Below, piece after piece: positions 35,831 through 47,473 of a stretch of DNA of 64,000 bases (position 1 is its first letter; each line of letters starts with the position of its first letter). The translations under genes were made by a program, and so were the position numbers. The notes beneath the pieces are model-generated. The model was not told the DNA's origin, made no database searches, and was given only the letters and a program-made list of their open reading frames with translations. The stretch comes from Karalla daura (taxonomy: Eukaryota > Chordata > Actinopteri > Chaetodontiformes > Leiognathidae): contig CM055193.1 in assembly GCA_029224185.1 (NCBI GenBank), positions 16,269,169 through 16,333,168 on the forward strand, read 5' to 3'.

Positions 35831-36918
35831 GTTGCTCGCTCCACTAATGGAGGACGAATATCCTTGAGCACTGAAAAAAATGAGATAAAACTTTAAGAAT
35901 GAAACTAGGGAGGGAACTCCTGGATTTGTCCTGATATCTGGCTCGGCTGCTTCGGTGACAGCAAGATGAAGGAGGAAATGTCATGTTGTTTCATATTCAC
36001 TGCGTTCCCAGTTTCCTGCCAGTGGAACCAGCTCTCCTCGGGGTCTGGGAAGATGTTCAGGGCAGTGTCGTTTGTGATTTCTGCCGTTGCTATGAGACTT
36101 AACAAAAGCTGTTCGAGGCGCTCCGCTTCACTCATGAATGTAAAAGCTGACTCTTTTCACGGCAGCAGCAGCAACAGCAGCTCTTTCTTCTGACAGAAAG
36201 CAGACGGAGGAGCTGCTGCTGCTGCTGCTTCCTGGGTTTGAACACCAAGCCAGGGAACTCGCGGTTGATGTGACTCTCAGAGTTAATATCAGGTGGGTGT
36301 TTTTCCTAACCAGCAAGCTGTCAGGGCATTTCACCAGAGTAGGCAGCTCATTTTAGCCGAGCAGATGGTCCACACACTCACACACACACACACATGTACA
36401 CGCCAATGTCCAGCTCAGTAGCAGCCAGTAAATCACTTTTAAGAGCTCCTGACCGCCATCTCGCTTTTCTTCTTTTCTGCTCCACTCATTTTAACAGTGA
36501 CAGCTGAAGTGAAAAGCTCTTACTGTGTGACGCGTCGCACTGGCACTCTGAAAAACTTGTGGCTCACGGCCCGACCGATTAGTTTGGAGAAAATTGGTCG
36601 TGAAAGTTGCATGAGAGAACTGTTGACCTCACAGCCGGTTGAGTCAGACTTGTCTGATCACCGGTTCACTGGACTGTTCAGGGAAAAAAAACCCAGTGCA
36701 AATGGAGTGAATCAGAAGTCTACCGGGCTCCATCTCCTGTGTAAAAAATGGCTTCAGGACTTGCCTTGCTTCATTATTTTTCCTTTCATTATATCAACGG
36801 GACTGGCACGCGGCTGGCACGAGTCAGCAGTCGGTTGAAAACTAGATTGTGACGATGTCTGCAGTAGTGTCAAAAATAATCACCCAATACGGTTCATTTT
36901 GGGATTCATTCTAGGGCC

Positions 36919-36970
36919 GGCGCAATCATGCAAATGTTGCGCCAGTACTTTGACCCCTGGTGATTGACGT
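36919..36970. promoter_or_regulatory. Candidate enhancer core: octamer in inverted repeat
   Basis: GGCGCAA (36919-36925) and TTGCGCC (36937-36943) form a perfect 7-bp inverted repeat. The POU octamer ATGCAAAT lies between them at 36928-36935. The arms resemble C/EBP half sites (GCAA). TGACC follows at about 36951 and a PBX-like TGATTGACGT at 36961-36970. The motifs are seen directly; the enhancer role is inference. Confidence 0.35.
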
Positions 36971-36999
36971 CTATAAGGCAATCACAATCCGGAAGGCGT

Positions 37000-37680
37000 C
37001 TTGTGTGGTTTTCATCCGACGGCTGCAATATGAAGCGCTCGTAGCGAGCCCGTGCACTGCAGCAGGGCTAACCTTGACTCGAGCTGTCACTGTGAATTTA
37101 TTCAGCTAACGCTATAGGATCCAACCTTGGACAGAACTCGCACTGGCTGCCGGGCCGGCCGAGATCTGCTCGCCGTCGCCAATAGACTCATTTCATGACA
37201 CTATTTTTCAGTGCTCTGAGAGGTCTGCGCGTGCACGTGGCGGAAGGTGCGTGTGAGTGTGCACTCCATGCCTCTCTACATCACTATGGCTCTAAGGGGC
37301 CACGCTCTTTACAAGGAGCCCCTCCACTGCCTCTCAATCCTGGCCAGGAAAGCGTGCTCCCGCCCCCTCCCCGAGGCTCCATCGAGACGTCCACGCCACG
37401 TCCCCCTCAGCGCTACTGACCCGCCTGTCGCACAGCGGAGCAGAGTGGCCGGCCTCCTCTCCCCCAGCCTCTTGTTGTGTGGAAAAGGCGGCGGCGACAA
37501 AGAGGGCTTGTCACACGACGGAGCTGACATTACCAGGTCCTCTCCACAGGGGATAAAAAGGGTGCAGGGGATGGAAGGGAGGAGGAGAAATGAAGGAAAG
37601 ATGACGTCTCGGAGGGAGAGATGGGGGCGAGGGGGGTGCACAGAAACAAGGGCAACAAAATGGCGGTGACACAGTGCCAC
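37000..37680. promoter_or_regulatory. Intragenic CpG island
   Basis: About 650 bp of raised CpG density ('gccgggccggccgag', 'ctcgccgtcgcc', 'ctgcgcgtgcacgtggcgg', 'aaggcggcggcgac'). It holds an unsupported 140-codon frame at 37247-37669 whose end is Arg/Gly-rich. Together with the TATA-like and YY1-like motifs and the donor at 37826, it is best read as a possible alternative promoter of the plus-strand gene. Confidence 0.5.
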
Positions 37681-37826
37681 GTATTGATCTCCTGACGTAC
37701 CGAGCCTGACATGTGTGACTTCAGATATTACAGATGTTCTGTGGGAAGTTTTTCACTCTTTCTTTGTAATGGCGGAGTGATTAGGCGGGGATAGAAGGAG
37801 AGAGAAAGAGATTGAGGGTCAAACAG
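37552..37826 (+). other. Possible alternative TATA-type promoter and first exon
   Basis: A TATA-like GATAAAAAG lies at 37552-37560. About 30 bp on would be a start site near 37582. YY1-like motifs follow at 37656-37666 (CAAAATGGCGG) and 37768-37775 (AATGGCGG), in the sense orientation typical of YY1 sites just downstream of start sites. The segment ends at a perfect donor, 'aaacag|gtaagt' (exon end 37826). ATGs in the segment open only short frames, so the exon would be mostly or wholly 5' UTR. It lies downstream of the coding exon at 33257, so a transcript from here would lack that N-terminal part. No acceptor was assigned, which is expected for a first exon. Confidence 0.3.
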
Positions 37827-37832
37827 GTAAGT

Positions 37833-40560
37833 GGATTCTCACCCTGTCATCTCTGGATGACTCCTGTCTCCTGTATTCCCTCTCCTCTCACTCTATACAT
37901 CCATCACTGGGGAAGCTCTCTCTCAATATTGGCTGTATCCTGAACGTTCAAACACATCAGATGCAGCTCTGCAACAGAGATTCACTGAGACTCACAAAGG
38001 AAGATTTGTCTTAATTTCCTACCCTCGCATCCAGTATTGTTTCTTAATTTACTTTCTTTAGATACAAATCATTGCCTTGGTGTAATACCAGATATCTTGC
38101 ATGCACTATCTTCAGCTCGCAGAGTGTGTAAATTTTTGGCCCGTTTACAATAAGCCGGATAATCTCCTTTACAAAAAAAAATCCTGAATAAAATATGGTG
38201 GATCTAGTGGTATTATCAGGAACACAGACATGCACACAGCTAATCCCAAATAAAACCTTAACTGAAATTGCAGATTTCCATGGTGTGCATGAGTAAAAAT
38301 CTCAGTGTTTTGTCTTGTCCCTATCTCTGATCTCTTATGTGTCATTGGCAAAGCAATGAACAGGGTGATAGTTTTTCCAATGCACTGTAAAAAGGCCACG
38401 ACATTGGCTTATTGTGGTCACTGTGGGGTTCCTGCAGGCTCCGTCCTCAGGCCTCTGATTTTCTGAAGCACTATTTCACAAACAGTATTAATGATGCACA
38501 GAAATCTTAAGATCATATTTCATGTACTTTGTATATCAAAATAAAGCAAACAAATTCTTATGATAGAAAGTGAAATATTAAATGTGGATAAACTTATCTA
38601 TCTATCATACAAAATCAAACAAAGCTGAACATGCTGCATATCTTAATTTCTCTCCAGCACGCGCATGCAAGTATGTATATTTTGTGCACATACATACAGA
38701 GTACACTCACACTCACATGCCGGTGCTGTAGGCCAGTGGCCCACATGGTCTAATGTGTTAAAGTGGTGCAGCGGAGGAAAGTAGGGCAGTGGGAAACAAA
38801 CGACAGGATGACTTTGATCCCCCCCCTCTTCCTCTTCCCTCTCTCATCCTCCCCCACCCTCACCCCTGCTACCCAAAGCCGAGAGGGTGGGGGGCAGGGT
38901 GGACTGAGGAAGGACAGGATGAAGAGGGGCAGCGAGGAGGCAGAAGGTCTCAACTGGAAGAAGGATGGAGGGATGGAGGTCAGGCATTCAGCTAAATGAA
39001 AAAGAGAGGAGGTAGGGGTGGATTAAATCATCCCCTCTCCCTCTCTCTCCCTCTCTCTCAGTAAAGTGGATGTTATTGGGTGGAGGCCAGCGGAGTCAGA
39101 CAAGCATCATTTCAGTGAAATGCTCCCATCAGAGCTCAGTGTTTTTAAAATATGCATCTTCCTTAAAACCAGGAGGGACGGTGACAATGTTTCTGCAGTG
39201 TTTGTTGGAAGCTTTGTGAAGCGTATGTTCATAATGGATGATGCTTCAACACATGACACACATCCACTGTCTGTTCAGTCCCGGTGAAGGAAGCAGTAGA
39301 TTAAGCTTCATTCAGAAAGGTGGGGCGTAAATGTGGAGGTTGAGAGCAGTCGTCAGGTCATCGTTATGACAGTCACGTGCCAGCATTTCTCATATGGGAA
39401 AGGTTTGATTCAGTGATTTGTAATCAGTATGTATCTATGGCGACTGTAGCATTTCACAGATTTGACAGAGCTGATACGGACTCTGAAGTTTAGATGTTGT
39501 AGATGAAAGCAGCCAGAATACAGAGGTCACAACAAAATACTGAAAGAAAAAGAAAAAGAACATCAACATTTATGTGAGTGGTAACGGACTGTAAGGGGAA
39601 CATCATTCTGGATCGCCTGACCACCAAATACAAACCGGTTCATTTGGCTGAATTAATTAGCAACACCATGTGCTGTACGCACATTCATTACTTTCTCTGT
39701 GCTATCTGATTGCTCTTGTCTTGAGTGTTACATGCTTATTAACGCATACAAGAACACAGTTGAATAAGCGATGTTAAAAAGTGCGACTTGACTCGCAAAT
39801 TAAACTTGTGTGTCTTTGTTAGATCTGTGTATTTTTAAATAGTTCCACTTCAAGATGATGAATGATAAATGCTCAAAATTGAATTACATGGAAATAATAT
39901 TATACATTGGACCAAATGCAGTTACACAAAAGGCTTTACAGCTAATAAATTACAATTTCAGCAGTATAAAGAGATAGAATTCACAGTGAGGCTGGTGTTC
40001 ACAGGATATAAATGTATAAAACAGGGAAAAAAGAACCTGTCAGAGAAAAATACATCTTCAAAAGTGATTTAAAGGAAGATACAAGCATCTGCTTGGAGAT
40101 TATGCCCAGTGAACTTTAAATTGTAGTAGTACCAGTGTGACCGCCATCAGCAGGGTTTTTCTGGCAGGCACACACATACCATACATGCACAGCAACACAC
40201 ACACACACTGAGTTTCTGGTCATGGTGGTGTCAGACTGCTGGAGGACCTGTGGTCAACCTAATGGAAACACCATTAAATATGCACGGAGGCATTAAAATG
40301 TGACATTTCTCTTTGATTTTTGGGTTTTTACTAAATGCTTCTGGATGTGGGCTAATTTATGTGTATGTGCGCATGAAGTATGTGTGCTCTTTGCATCATG
40401 CAGCTGGTTATCTGCGAGTTGATGTATGCACATTCATTATTTTGTATTTGTTTGCATGTATAATGTAATGTTTTTACATGAGGCTGCATCATGTCATCCA
40501 GCTGCTTATGAATGCCTGGTGTGTGTTTATATATGCTCTTAAGCCTCTGATCACATAAGC
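37833..40560. other. Non-coding stretch
   Basis: No exon or recognisable mobile element. A C/T-rich then G/A-rich segment at 38810-38990 produces opposing low-complexity frames. The rest is A/T-leaning intron-like DNA. Confidence 0.55.
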
Positions 40561-40563
40561 CAG

Positions 40564-40564
40564 A

Positions 40565-40655
<91 letters not shown>
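40564..40655 (+). repeat. (GT)n microsatellite, 92 bp
   Basis: Almost pure GT with one TT interruption. It is complementary to the (CA)n run at 40801-40849. Confidence 0.95.
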
Positions 40656-40656
<1 letters not shown>

Positions 40657-40800
40657 CGTTGAGGGATGCTCTCCTCCACCGAGGGGGCTACAGTAGCTGC
40701 TTAATTATTAACACCCCCCCTCCAAGACTCAAACTCAAATAAGACACTATGCAATTAATATTACAAACATTCCTCACTTCTCCTGTACAGCACACGCACG

Positions 40801-40812
40801 CATACACACACA

Positions 40813-40849
<37 letters not shown>
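40801..40849 (+). repeat. (CA)n microsatellite
   Basis: CA units with one TA and one AA interruption. It forms an inverted pair with 40564-40655 across a 145-bp spacer. Confidence 0.95.
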
Positions 40850-40851
<2 letters not shown>

Positions 40852-41009
40852 CACCAGCTGTGATTGAGCGCAACCTGTTGGCTTATTTATTTTTATTTGC
40901 ATTGTGTAGGTGTGTGTTGGTGTCCTGGTATGTATGTGTGTGTGTGCAGCTTATTTCTTCTCTGTGCTCGTCTCCACCATTATGTGTGTCCAGAGCTACA
41001 CTGTAAGCT

Positions 41010-41085
41010 CTGTGTGTGTGTGTCTGTGTGTGTGTGTGTGCGTGTGTGTGTGTGTGCGTGTGTGTGTGTGTACGTATGTGTGTGT
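41010..41085 (+). repeat. Imperfect (TG)n array
   Basis: TG units with CT, CG and AC variants at regular intervals, giving the mixed Cys/Val/Arg frames seen here. Confidence 0.9.
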
Positions 41086-42159
41086 TCCCCTGGTAAGTGC
41101 AATTAGCCGGTTGACTTGGAGCAGAGTGCAGTAGCCTCCTGCCTGGCTGTAATGAGGTATGGAGCTGTGAGAGACTGATCCCTCTACAACCTTTACACAA
41201 GTGTCTGACTAAACTTGATAAGCTCTCAAATCAGCATGGACACCACTTACTGGTGTCAGCATGAAGAAAAAAGTACAGCAGACAACAACCAATTGGCCAT
41301 GTAACGGTGCTCATTTTGTGGCAGTGGCCTCAAGACAATTTGCAGCGATTCTGGCATTTTTCCTAACAATGTATTACCACAGCCAGAGAGGGATTATCTA
41401 TGTGTGTGTTTGTGTGTGGACCTGTCCCTGCCTAATCTCACGTTCCACAGGACCAACTGTTTCACTCTTAAAAACTGACCTGTATAAATATATAACAGAG
41501 GATTAGAAGACTTTGGACAATGTCATGACATTTGCAAATTTAGGCTAGATTTCTCAGCATCTATCAAACAAAATCCCTTGAGATCTTGGAGCAAACTGTT
41601 TTGCGCAAAGTTCTGTTACCTTTAGTTCCTGAATTTCCTACATTTCACATAAAGCCAGCAAACACACTAAACTACCATAGTAATTCAACATTTACGGCTT
41701 AGTAACATGTGGTGTCAGTTTCAGTTTCATTTACAGTCTGAATTATGTGTGTGCAGCAGTTAAATTAACTGCTCAGCATCTGTGTTGAATAGAAAAATTA
41801 TCACTTTGTCTCCAGTGATAGAGCTCCCTCTAGGTTACACAAAAGTCAACTGAATATGCGAGTTGTATTATACATGCAACACAGCACGCAAGGTTAAAAG
41901 TGCTCCAGGGAAAAATCAGTGCAAGGTGATTAATTCTAAAACATTCTGTATCCATCACAAAGCTGGGGCCTTGGACAAGGGTCATAGATAGTAGAAATGT
42001 TCTAAGAAACATATTTTTATTAATTTGATGCCGCCCTTCTTCCTTGTTTTTCCTCTTCAGGGTGTGGTAGTGTTACACTCCTCACCTCCTCCACCCTTTT
42101 CCTTCCAGCATCTGCCCCCCTCACCCAGTCTGACAAAGCCTGTCATGTTCAAGGTGTCC

Positions 42160-42169
42160 GTGTGTGTGT

Positions 42170-42242
<73 letters not shown>

Positions 42243-42243
42243 G
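42160..42243 (+). repeat. Compound (TG)n(AG)n microsatellite
   Basis: TG to 42218 and then AG to 42243. The same compound order occurs at 55810-55865. Confidence 0.95.
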
Positions 42244-42419
42244 GATTGGGGCCATTTTTAAGACCTTGGGAGTGCCAGTGCTCTCTTATAGTTTTATGGT
42301 TTGGAGGGTGGTGGGTGGACAAAGGTTGACTCCATAAAACATGTCCCAATCTGAAATTTGTACTGGTGGTTATCAGCTGGCCCCCATCTCGAGGACATTG
42401 AGCAACACACAAGCCCAAT

Positions 42420-42420
<1 letters not shown>

Positions 42421-42458
<38 letters not shown>
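42421..42458 (+). repeat. (CA)n microsatellite
   Basis: Nineteen pure CA units, complementary to the TG run 200 bp upstream. Confidence 0.95.
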
Positions 42459-42459
<1 letters not shown>

Positions 42460-44277
42460 TCTCATATGCAGTGCCTTTTTAGTCAATGCCATAAAATCAA
42501 GAGACAGATACACACCTGAGGGACCACCTCACTCTCCAGCAGTGAGACTTAACTGGCTTACTGCTGATAACGTGAACACAGATCAATGCTTGTTGTCATG
42601 CGAGAGAAAATAACAGAGAAGCTCTGAGCCTGAGCCTGCGACTGCCGCCCAGCAACACCGGGCTGCCTCGCTCCACACTTCCTCGCCACTTTAATATCTT
42701 TTCTCAGCTTTCAGAAACCTCTCAAATGACTCAAATCTTTCCACGAGCTGTGCTCATTCATTTACTCTCTAAAATACCCGCGACAGTTCTTTGACGTCCA
42801 GGGAGAGATGTATGAAGAGTGAAAACAAAGAAAAAGCAGTGAACCCAGAAAATGGGAGGACAAATGGACAGCATGCAGCGAGCAGTGTAGAAAAGAAAGG
42901 AGACGGTGGAGGCTCAGAGTGGATACTTGCCCCGGAGGTGGAAGAGAAGAGACAGATGTTGCGGAGACAGAGGGGTGGAGGGGCTCAACCCCTCCAATCC
43001 AAACCACCCAGATGTTTAAGCTCCAGCTCGTGAACATCATCCATCTCTCCTTCCATCCCTCCATCCACCCTCTGCTTCCCCCCTGTCATCCCATCCACCC
43101 CTTTCTTCCTTCATCATCCAGCCTTTGCACTTTGCCTCTTTTACTCCTCCACACAAACACACACACTTTTTATCTTTATATACTGTATGTACAGTACATG
43201 CAGCCACAATCGGTCTTACAAATATACTAAACAAATCATCTGTTCACCCTTATCAACTATCAACTTTCTCTCTCTCTCTCTCTCTGCACACACGAACACA
43301 GACACAGATCGAGGGATGGATTTGAGCCTCATCCTGTACACATATTGACATCCAGCACAACTTTTACACACACTCACATGCAGATTTGTGAAGGATTACC
43401 ATCTGCACATGCTGCACACGTCTCTGAGCTGCAGTTTAAATACTGCCATCACCCCTCCATCACACACACACAAGCACCTCCTACACAGTTGTCATCTGTT
43501 GGTTTTTGCACCGATCCAGTCTTAGCAGTATCAGCTGTATATAACCAGACATGAGTGTGTAACACAGTCGTCACCAACATCAGGAGGTGTTGGTGATGTA
43601 ACAGAAGTTCTCGCCCCTCCAAAGCGAATGGGAAATTTGAAAAGCGGGGTAGGGAATCGATACAGCTTCACCCCTCATCACTCCTGGTCAGTTTTGACCT
43701 TTTGCGGTCCATTATCCACAGTAAAGCCTAGCCTCAGGGCTATGAATTACTTTCCACAGGACATAGAGAATGTCAGCTGTCAGTCACTGTGGATAAAAAC
43801 CGTCAGCAGACCTCAGAGGATCAGGGGCGTTAAGCAGAGCGCAGATCAGAATCACCTCAGTGTGAGACCCCAGCTACCATCCAGCTGAGACGTCTTCTTT
43901 CCTGTCTTCTTCTGACGTGCTCTTTTCCTGGGAATACTCTCAATCTAGTTACTGGAGTTTTTGCATTTTATGTATGCATAATTCTCATATCTGATATGAA
44001 AAGTGAGTGAGAGGAGTCAAGTGATTGTGGGTGTGACAGTGACATAAGAGGGTTCATGATGGACACACTGTATCGATCACAGAAATCAGAAAATAAGAAA
44101 CAGAATCTTCAAAAGTCATCTTCCCTCCTGCCACGGTTTCTAAAGTAAGGCCTGTGGTTTTACTCCTCAAGTGTTTACATTAAAAAAAATGAGATGATGT
44201 TTTATTGAGTCTCTTGTTATAGAACTATGGACGATTTCGCTTTATAGTTTATCCCCTCCTTGTTTGACGCTTGGTTG

Positions 44278-44303
44278 CTTCCTTCCTTCCTTCCTTCCTT
44301 CCT
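44278..44303 (+). repeat. (TTCC)n microsatellite
   Basis: Six tetranucleotide units. Confidence 0.9.
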
Positions 44304-45042
44304 CACGTCATGTTCGGCGGATGGTTCCCTTTGTTCGTCTCTCTGATCTAATCTTCCTCTCTGTCAGATATCGCTCCATCCTGCTCCTCATTTCTCTTTC
44401 TTTCTATGCGTTCCAAACAGAGGAGAGCAGAGGTCTGTGGTGCTGAGGGCGGGCTGTCTCTCTGCACTGAGCCGCAGCATCATTTCCTGAGCACCAGACG
44501 AGGATGTGTGCATGCACAGTCGAAACAGATTTTATTACCATCCTCTCTTTCTCTTCTGCTCCAAGGACTGCTCAGGCTTCATGTTTCCTTCTTCAGCGAC
44601 ACGTTCAAGTGCAGAAGCCGTTTCCTGCCTCCTCTCTCCACTCTATCTCTTTCACACGCACGCTTGTTTTTAGCCTCAGTCAGTTTGGATTTGAACTATA
44701 AGACAATTTAAACACACATGCTCTTAATGTTTGTGATTGTGGCTGCAACAGATTAGAAGGCCAAAGACAAAGTGAGCTTGTTTATCAAAATCAAGGATAT
44801 TCATTGCCACCATCAATAATGGTCAAAAAATGCTCCCTTAACAGGTGATCATGACCGATCTTATCCAATGACAGAGAGAGCATCTGTAAGTGTTGGGCCA
44901 CGTCACACTGAATGAACCTTTTTAACTTATGGTGAAGTATGTGAAGACGGAGCGCTGTGAGACAAGTAAACAGGAAGGTTGTGTCCCACTGTCATTGTGT
45001 TAGAGGTGAAAACAATAAGCAATGCTAGGTGCTCCTGCACAA

Positions 45043-45069
45043 GCACACACACACACACACACACACACA
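45043..45069 (+). repeat. (CA)n microsatellite
   Basis: Thirteen CA units. Confidence 0.9.
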
Positions 45070-46189
45070 GAGGAGGAGAGTGAGCACAGTCTTTTATGAA
45101 TGTCAGTCCTTGGCCTTGTCTGCAGATAGGAAGGAGGTACCCCCCAGCCCTGACCTTGTGTTGTCCATGTTTGGGTGTGTGTGTGCACAGTGTGCAGGAG
45201 CAATAAAGATCAAGTCAAATTGTCCTGTTAAAGTTAAGATAAAAGGAGCTGAGGCAGGGACTGTGTTTTTTGTCTTTCATTGCTAAGTCACAAGTGTGAC
45301 TTCAGGCTGAACAATGTAGAGTTTATATGTCACGGTTCTGACAACATCAGAAGCAGAGATTATTTATTTATTCATCGGCTGTGTCAGAGCTGCTGCTGAA
45401 TTAGTGTTTGCTATTTAAGAAACATTTCAATCACAGGACCCCAGCAGGTAGAAATGATCCCATCAACATAATGCTCTGATGAACATATGTTACCGTGGAG
45501 ATAATTTGCTATGCCTAACGAAAAGTATAATGTATAAGTATAATTTCATCCACCCTTAATGATATATTTTTGTGACATTTTGGTCTCCTATTTAATATGT
45601 AACCTGTTTGTCTTCAGCAGACAGATTTGGAGATCTTCACAGGCACGACTTAAACTATTCCGTGAAGACCTGGGCTAAATTTTGATAGTCAATAAAGTTT
45701 CATAAAGAGGTCATAAAGTTTCTCAAAATATGCTTCCAGACAGCAGATGGAGAGGAGCGCTCTGTGAGCGTGGGCGGGAGGCTGTAAATGGCGCTCAGCG
45801 GCTCCAAACCCTGCCCTGCTGCAGGCGGCTCGCTCGCCCCTCCATAACTCTGACATCAAAAACCGTCCATCACGTCTGCTGTCAAAGTCTTTCTTAGCAT
45901 ACTCGTCTGTCTGGATGCATGCTTCATGTGTTCCTGGAGATCGGGCATCCGGAATTCCTCGGTCTGTCCAGCGTATCTGATCAGGAATCCCTTCTGTTGC
46001 TATGTGAACAAAATAATCAACCGGCCCCAATTGTGTTTCTATATGGATATTTCCTCCCCTCCACACTGTAAATATACTGTATATAACATCTTCTGTTATT
46101 CTGTGCAATGTACTCTGTAACCTCTGCATGGTTGTCAAGGAAACCTCTCCTTCACTCTCCTCTGAGTGACTCCATTAGGTGGGAACGGT

Positions 46190-46460
46190 GTGATCATGTG
46201 TAGGTATTCAGATTCAGCTAATGTATCTATGGCTGCCGCATTGATAATCCATATTATGATCCACATCTGAATTCATGTAAAGTGTTTATTCCTATATTCT
46301 GCAGCAGCCTTTAAAGCACTGGACCATAATGTATTAACAATGGATATTAAACATTTATGCCTTACGTGATAATGCCCGCGGCTTCACATTGCTGCCGTTA
46401 TTGATCTGGTAAATATGCAATCAACCTTCACCATTACCATTATCACAGCGGTGGACAACA
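46190..46460. promoter_or_regulatory. Candidate conserved non-coding element
   Basis: Repeat-free, complex A/T-rich sequence with many homeodomain-type cores (ATTGATAATCC, TAATGTATTAACAATGG, GTTATTGATC). It resembles the texture of vertebrate developmental enhancers. Conservation cannot be seen from one sequence, so this is a visual inference only. Confidence 0.2.
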
Positions 46461-46803
46461 ATCCGTGTATCATTCCTTTTTCCCGTTTCCATCTGACACT
46501 CACAATTTCAAAAAGAGACAGTCGTGAAAAAAAAAGTTTGTCGTTTGCTCACAATCTGATACCAAAAAAACAGAAAGGCCTTGAACTTCAAAGACTGAGC
46601 CATGGGATTGGATTTGATTTGCTCTACTCTCAGTTTGGATTTGAGGCCGCAGCCACTTGGTTTGATTTACCAGTGCATGAAATAAACTTCAGCTGTGACA
46701 CGTTTGTAAAGGAGGCACAGGTTCTTTCACCCTGCACTCTGGTCAATAAAATGTAAACAGGTGGTTGGGGACCCCTGAGATAAAGGACTTTTGGGTGAGA
46801 CAT

Positions 46804-47115
46804 GGGTAGATATAAAGGGCTCTGTTGGTCGCCAGGGGCAGATATCAGAATTATAGGATGTTGTGGTTTAAGATGTGGCAGAATTTGGAGATAAATTAAT
46901 CAGCCCTGGAGGGACACAGGCCTAAGCTAGAGCTCTGTGAAGCATGTGGGCCCCAGGGTGGTAGTCAGGGGTATATACTGCACCCTGGAGAAAATGGGAG
47001 GGCTGATTTAAAGCTTTTCAGCATATTGGGGCAGATGTAGGGCTCCTGGGGGGGAATTAGAGGTAGATATAGGGCTCCTTGGGTGAAGACGAGGTGGATG
47101 TAGGAATCTTGGGAG
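46804..47115 (+). repeat. Degenerate minisatellite-like repeat
   Basis: The phrase 'gg(g)gcagatrtagggctcctkggg' recurs with variation. The clear adjacent units start at about 47029, 47062 and 47092 (period about 31-33 bp). Two more diverged relatives are at 46804 and 46835. Intervening sequence contains looser echoes ('gatgtggcag'). Confidence 0.5.
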
Positions 47116-47275
47116 GTGTGAGTGATACTGAAGCAGTCATTGTCTCAATAAGTTGGAGGGAACATTCAAAGTGTGTGTGTTTGTGTGTGTTTCGGTAACT
47201 GTGTGTGTGGGAGTGGTGCAGCAAGCGAGGTCAGGGAAGAGAGCAGTTCTATAGTCTGGGTCTTTGTGCTCCTCA

Positions 47276-47279
<4 letters not shown>

Positions 47280-47327
<48 letters not shown>
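47280..47327 (+). repeat. (GT)n microsatellite
   Basis: Twenty-four pure GT units. Minor TG runs lie at 47171-47190. Confidence 0.95.
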
Positions 47328-47329
<2 letters not shown>

Positions 47330-47413
47330 AGGGAGGTAGAGAGAGAAGCAGGGAGGGGCTTCCAGCATTGTCTTTCACCTCTCAAGGCCACAGACACAGC
47401 CGCAAGCTGCAAG

Positions 47414-47414
<1 letters not shown>

Positions 47415-47469
<55 letters not shown>
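47415..47469 (+). repeat. (CA)n microsatellite
   Basis: Twenty-seven pure CA units, complementary to the GT array 87 bp upstream. Frames of Cys-Val and His-Thr repeats are artefacts. Confidence 0.95.

Positions 47470-47473
<4 letters not shown>

Larger units (their letters stand above)
33411..36900. other. Non-coding stretch, apparent intron after the coding exon
   Basis: I see no further exon with good borders. It contains microsatellites at 34.3, 34.5 and 35.3 kb and a hAT-like element at 35.6 kb. A CAG/CTG-rich patch lies at 36160-36230 (Ser- or Ala-repeat frames, not a gene). The 36430-36840 segment has a 113-codon open frame without splice support. Confidence 0.5.
43000..46180. other. 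Non-coding stretch
   Basis: No supportable exon. It includes a short (CT)n near 43268-43285, a (TTCC)n array at 44278-44303 and (CA)n at 45043-45069. A GC-richer patch at 45750-45850 has no visible exon border. Confidence 0.5.

Noticed and set aside
37247..37669. 140-codon frame in the CpG island
   Set aside because: CpG-rich DNA has few stop codons; the end is Arg/Gly low complexity and the start lacks context. Kept only as part of the CpG-island feature.
44431..44711. Acceptor-like 'gttccaaacag' followed by an open frame
   Set aside because: No donor follows and the downstream half is CT-rich Ser/Leu sequence.
45689..46138. Minus-strand 149-codon frame
   Set aside because: No splice sites, no recognisable motif, and it crosses into a candidate non-coding element.
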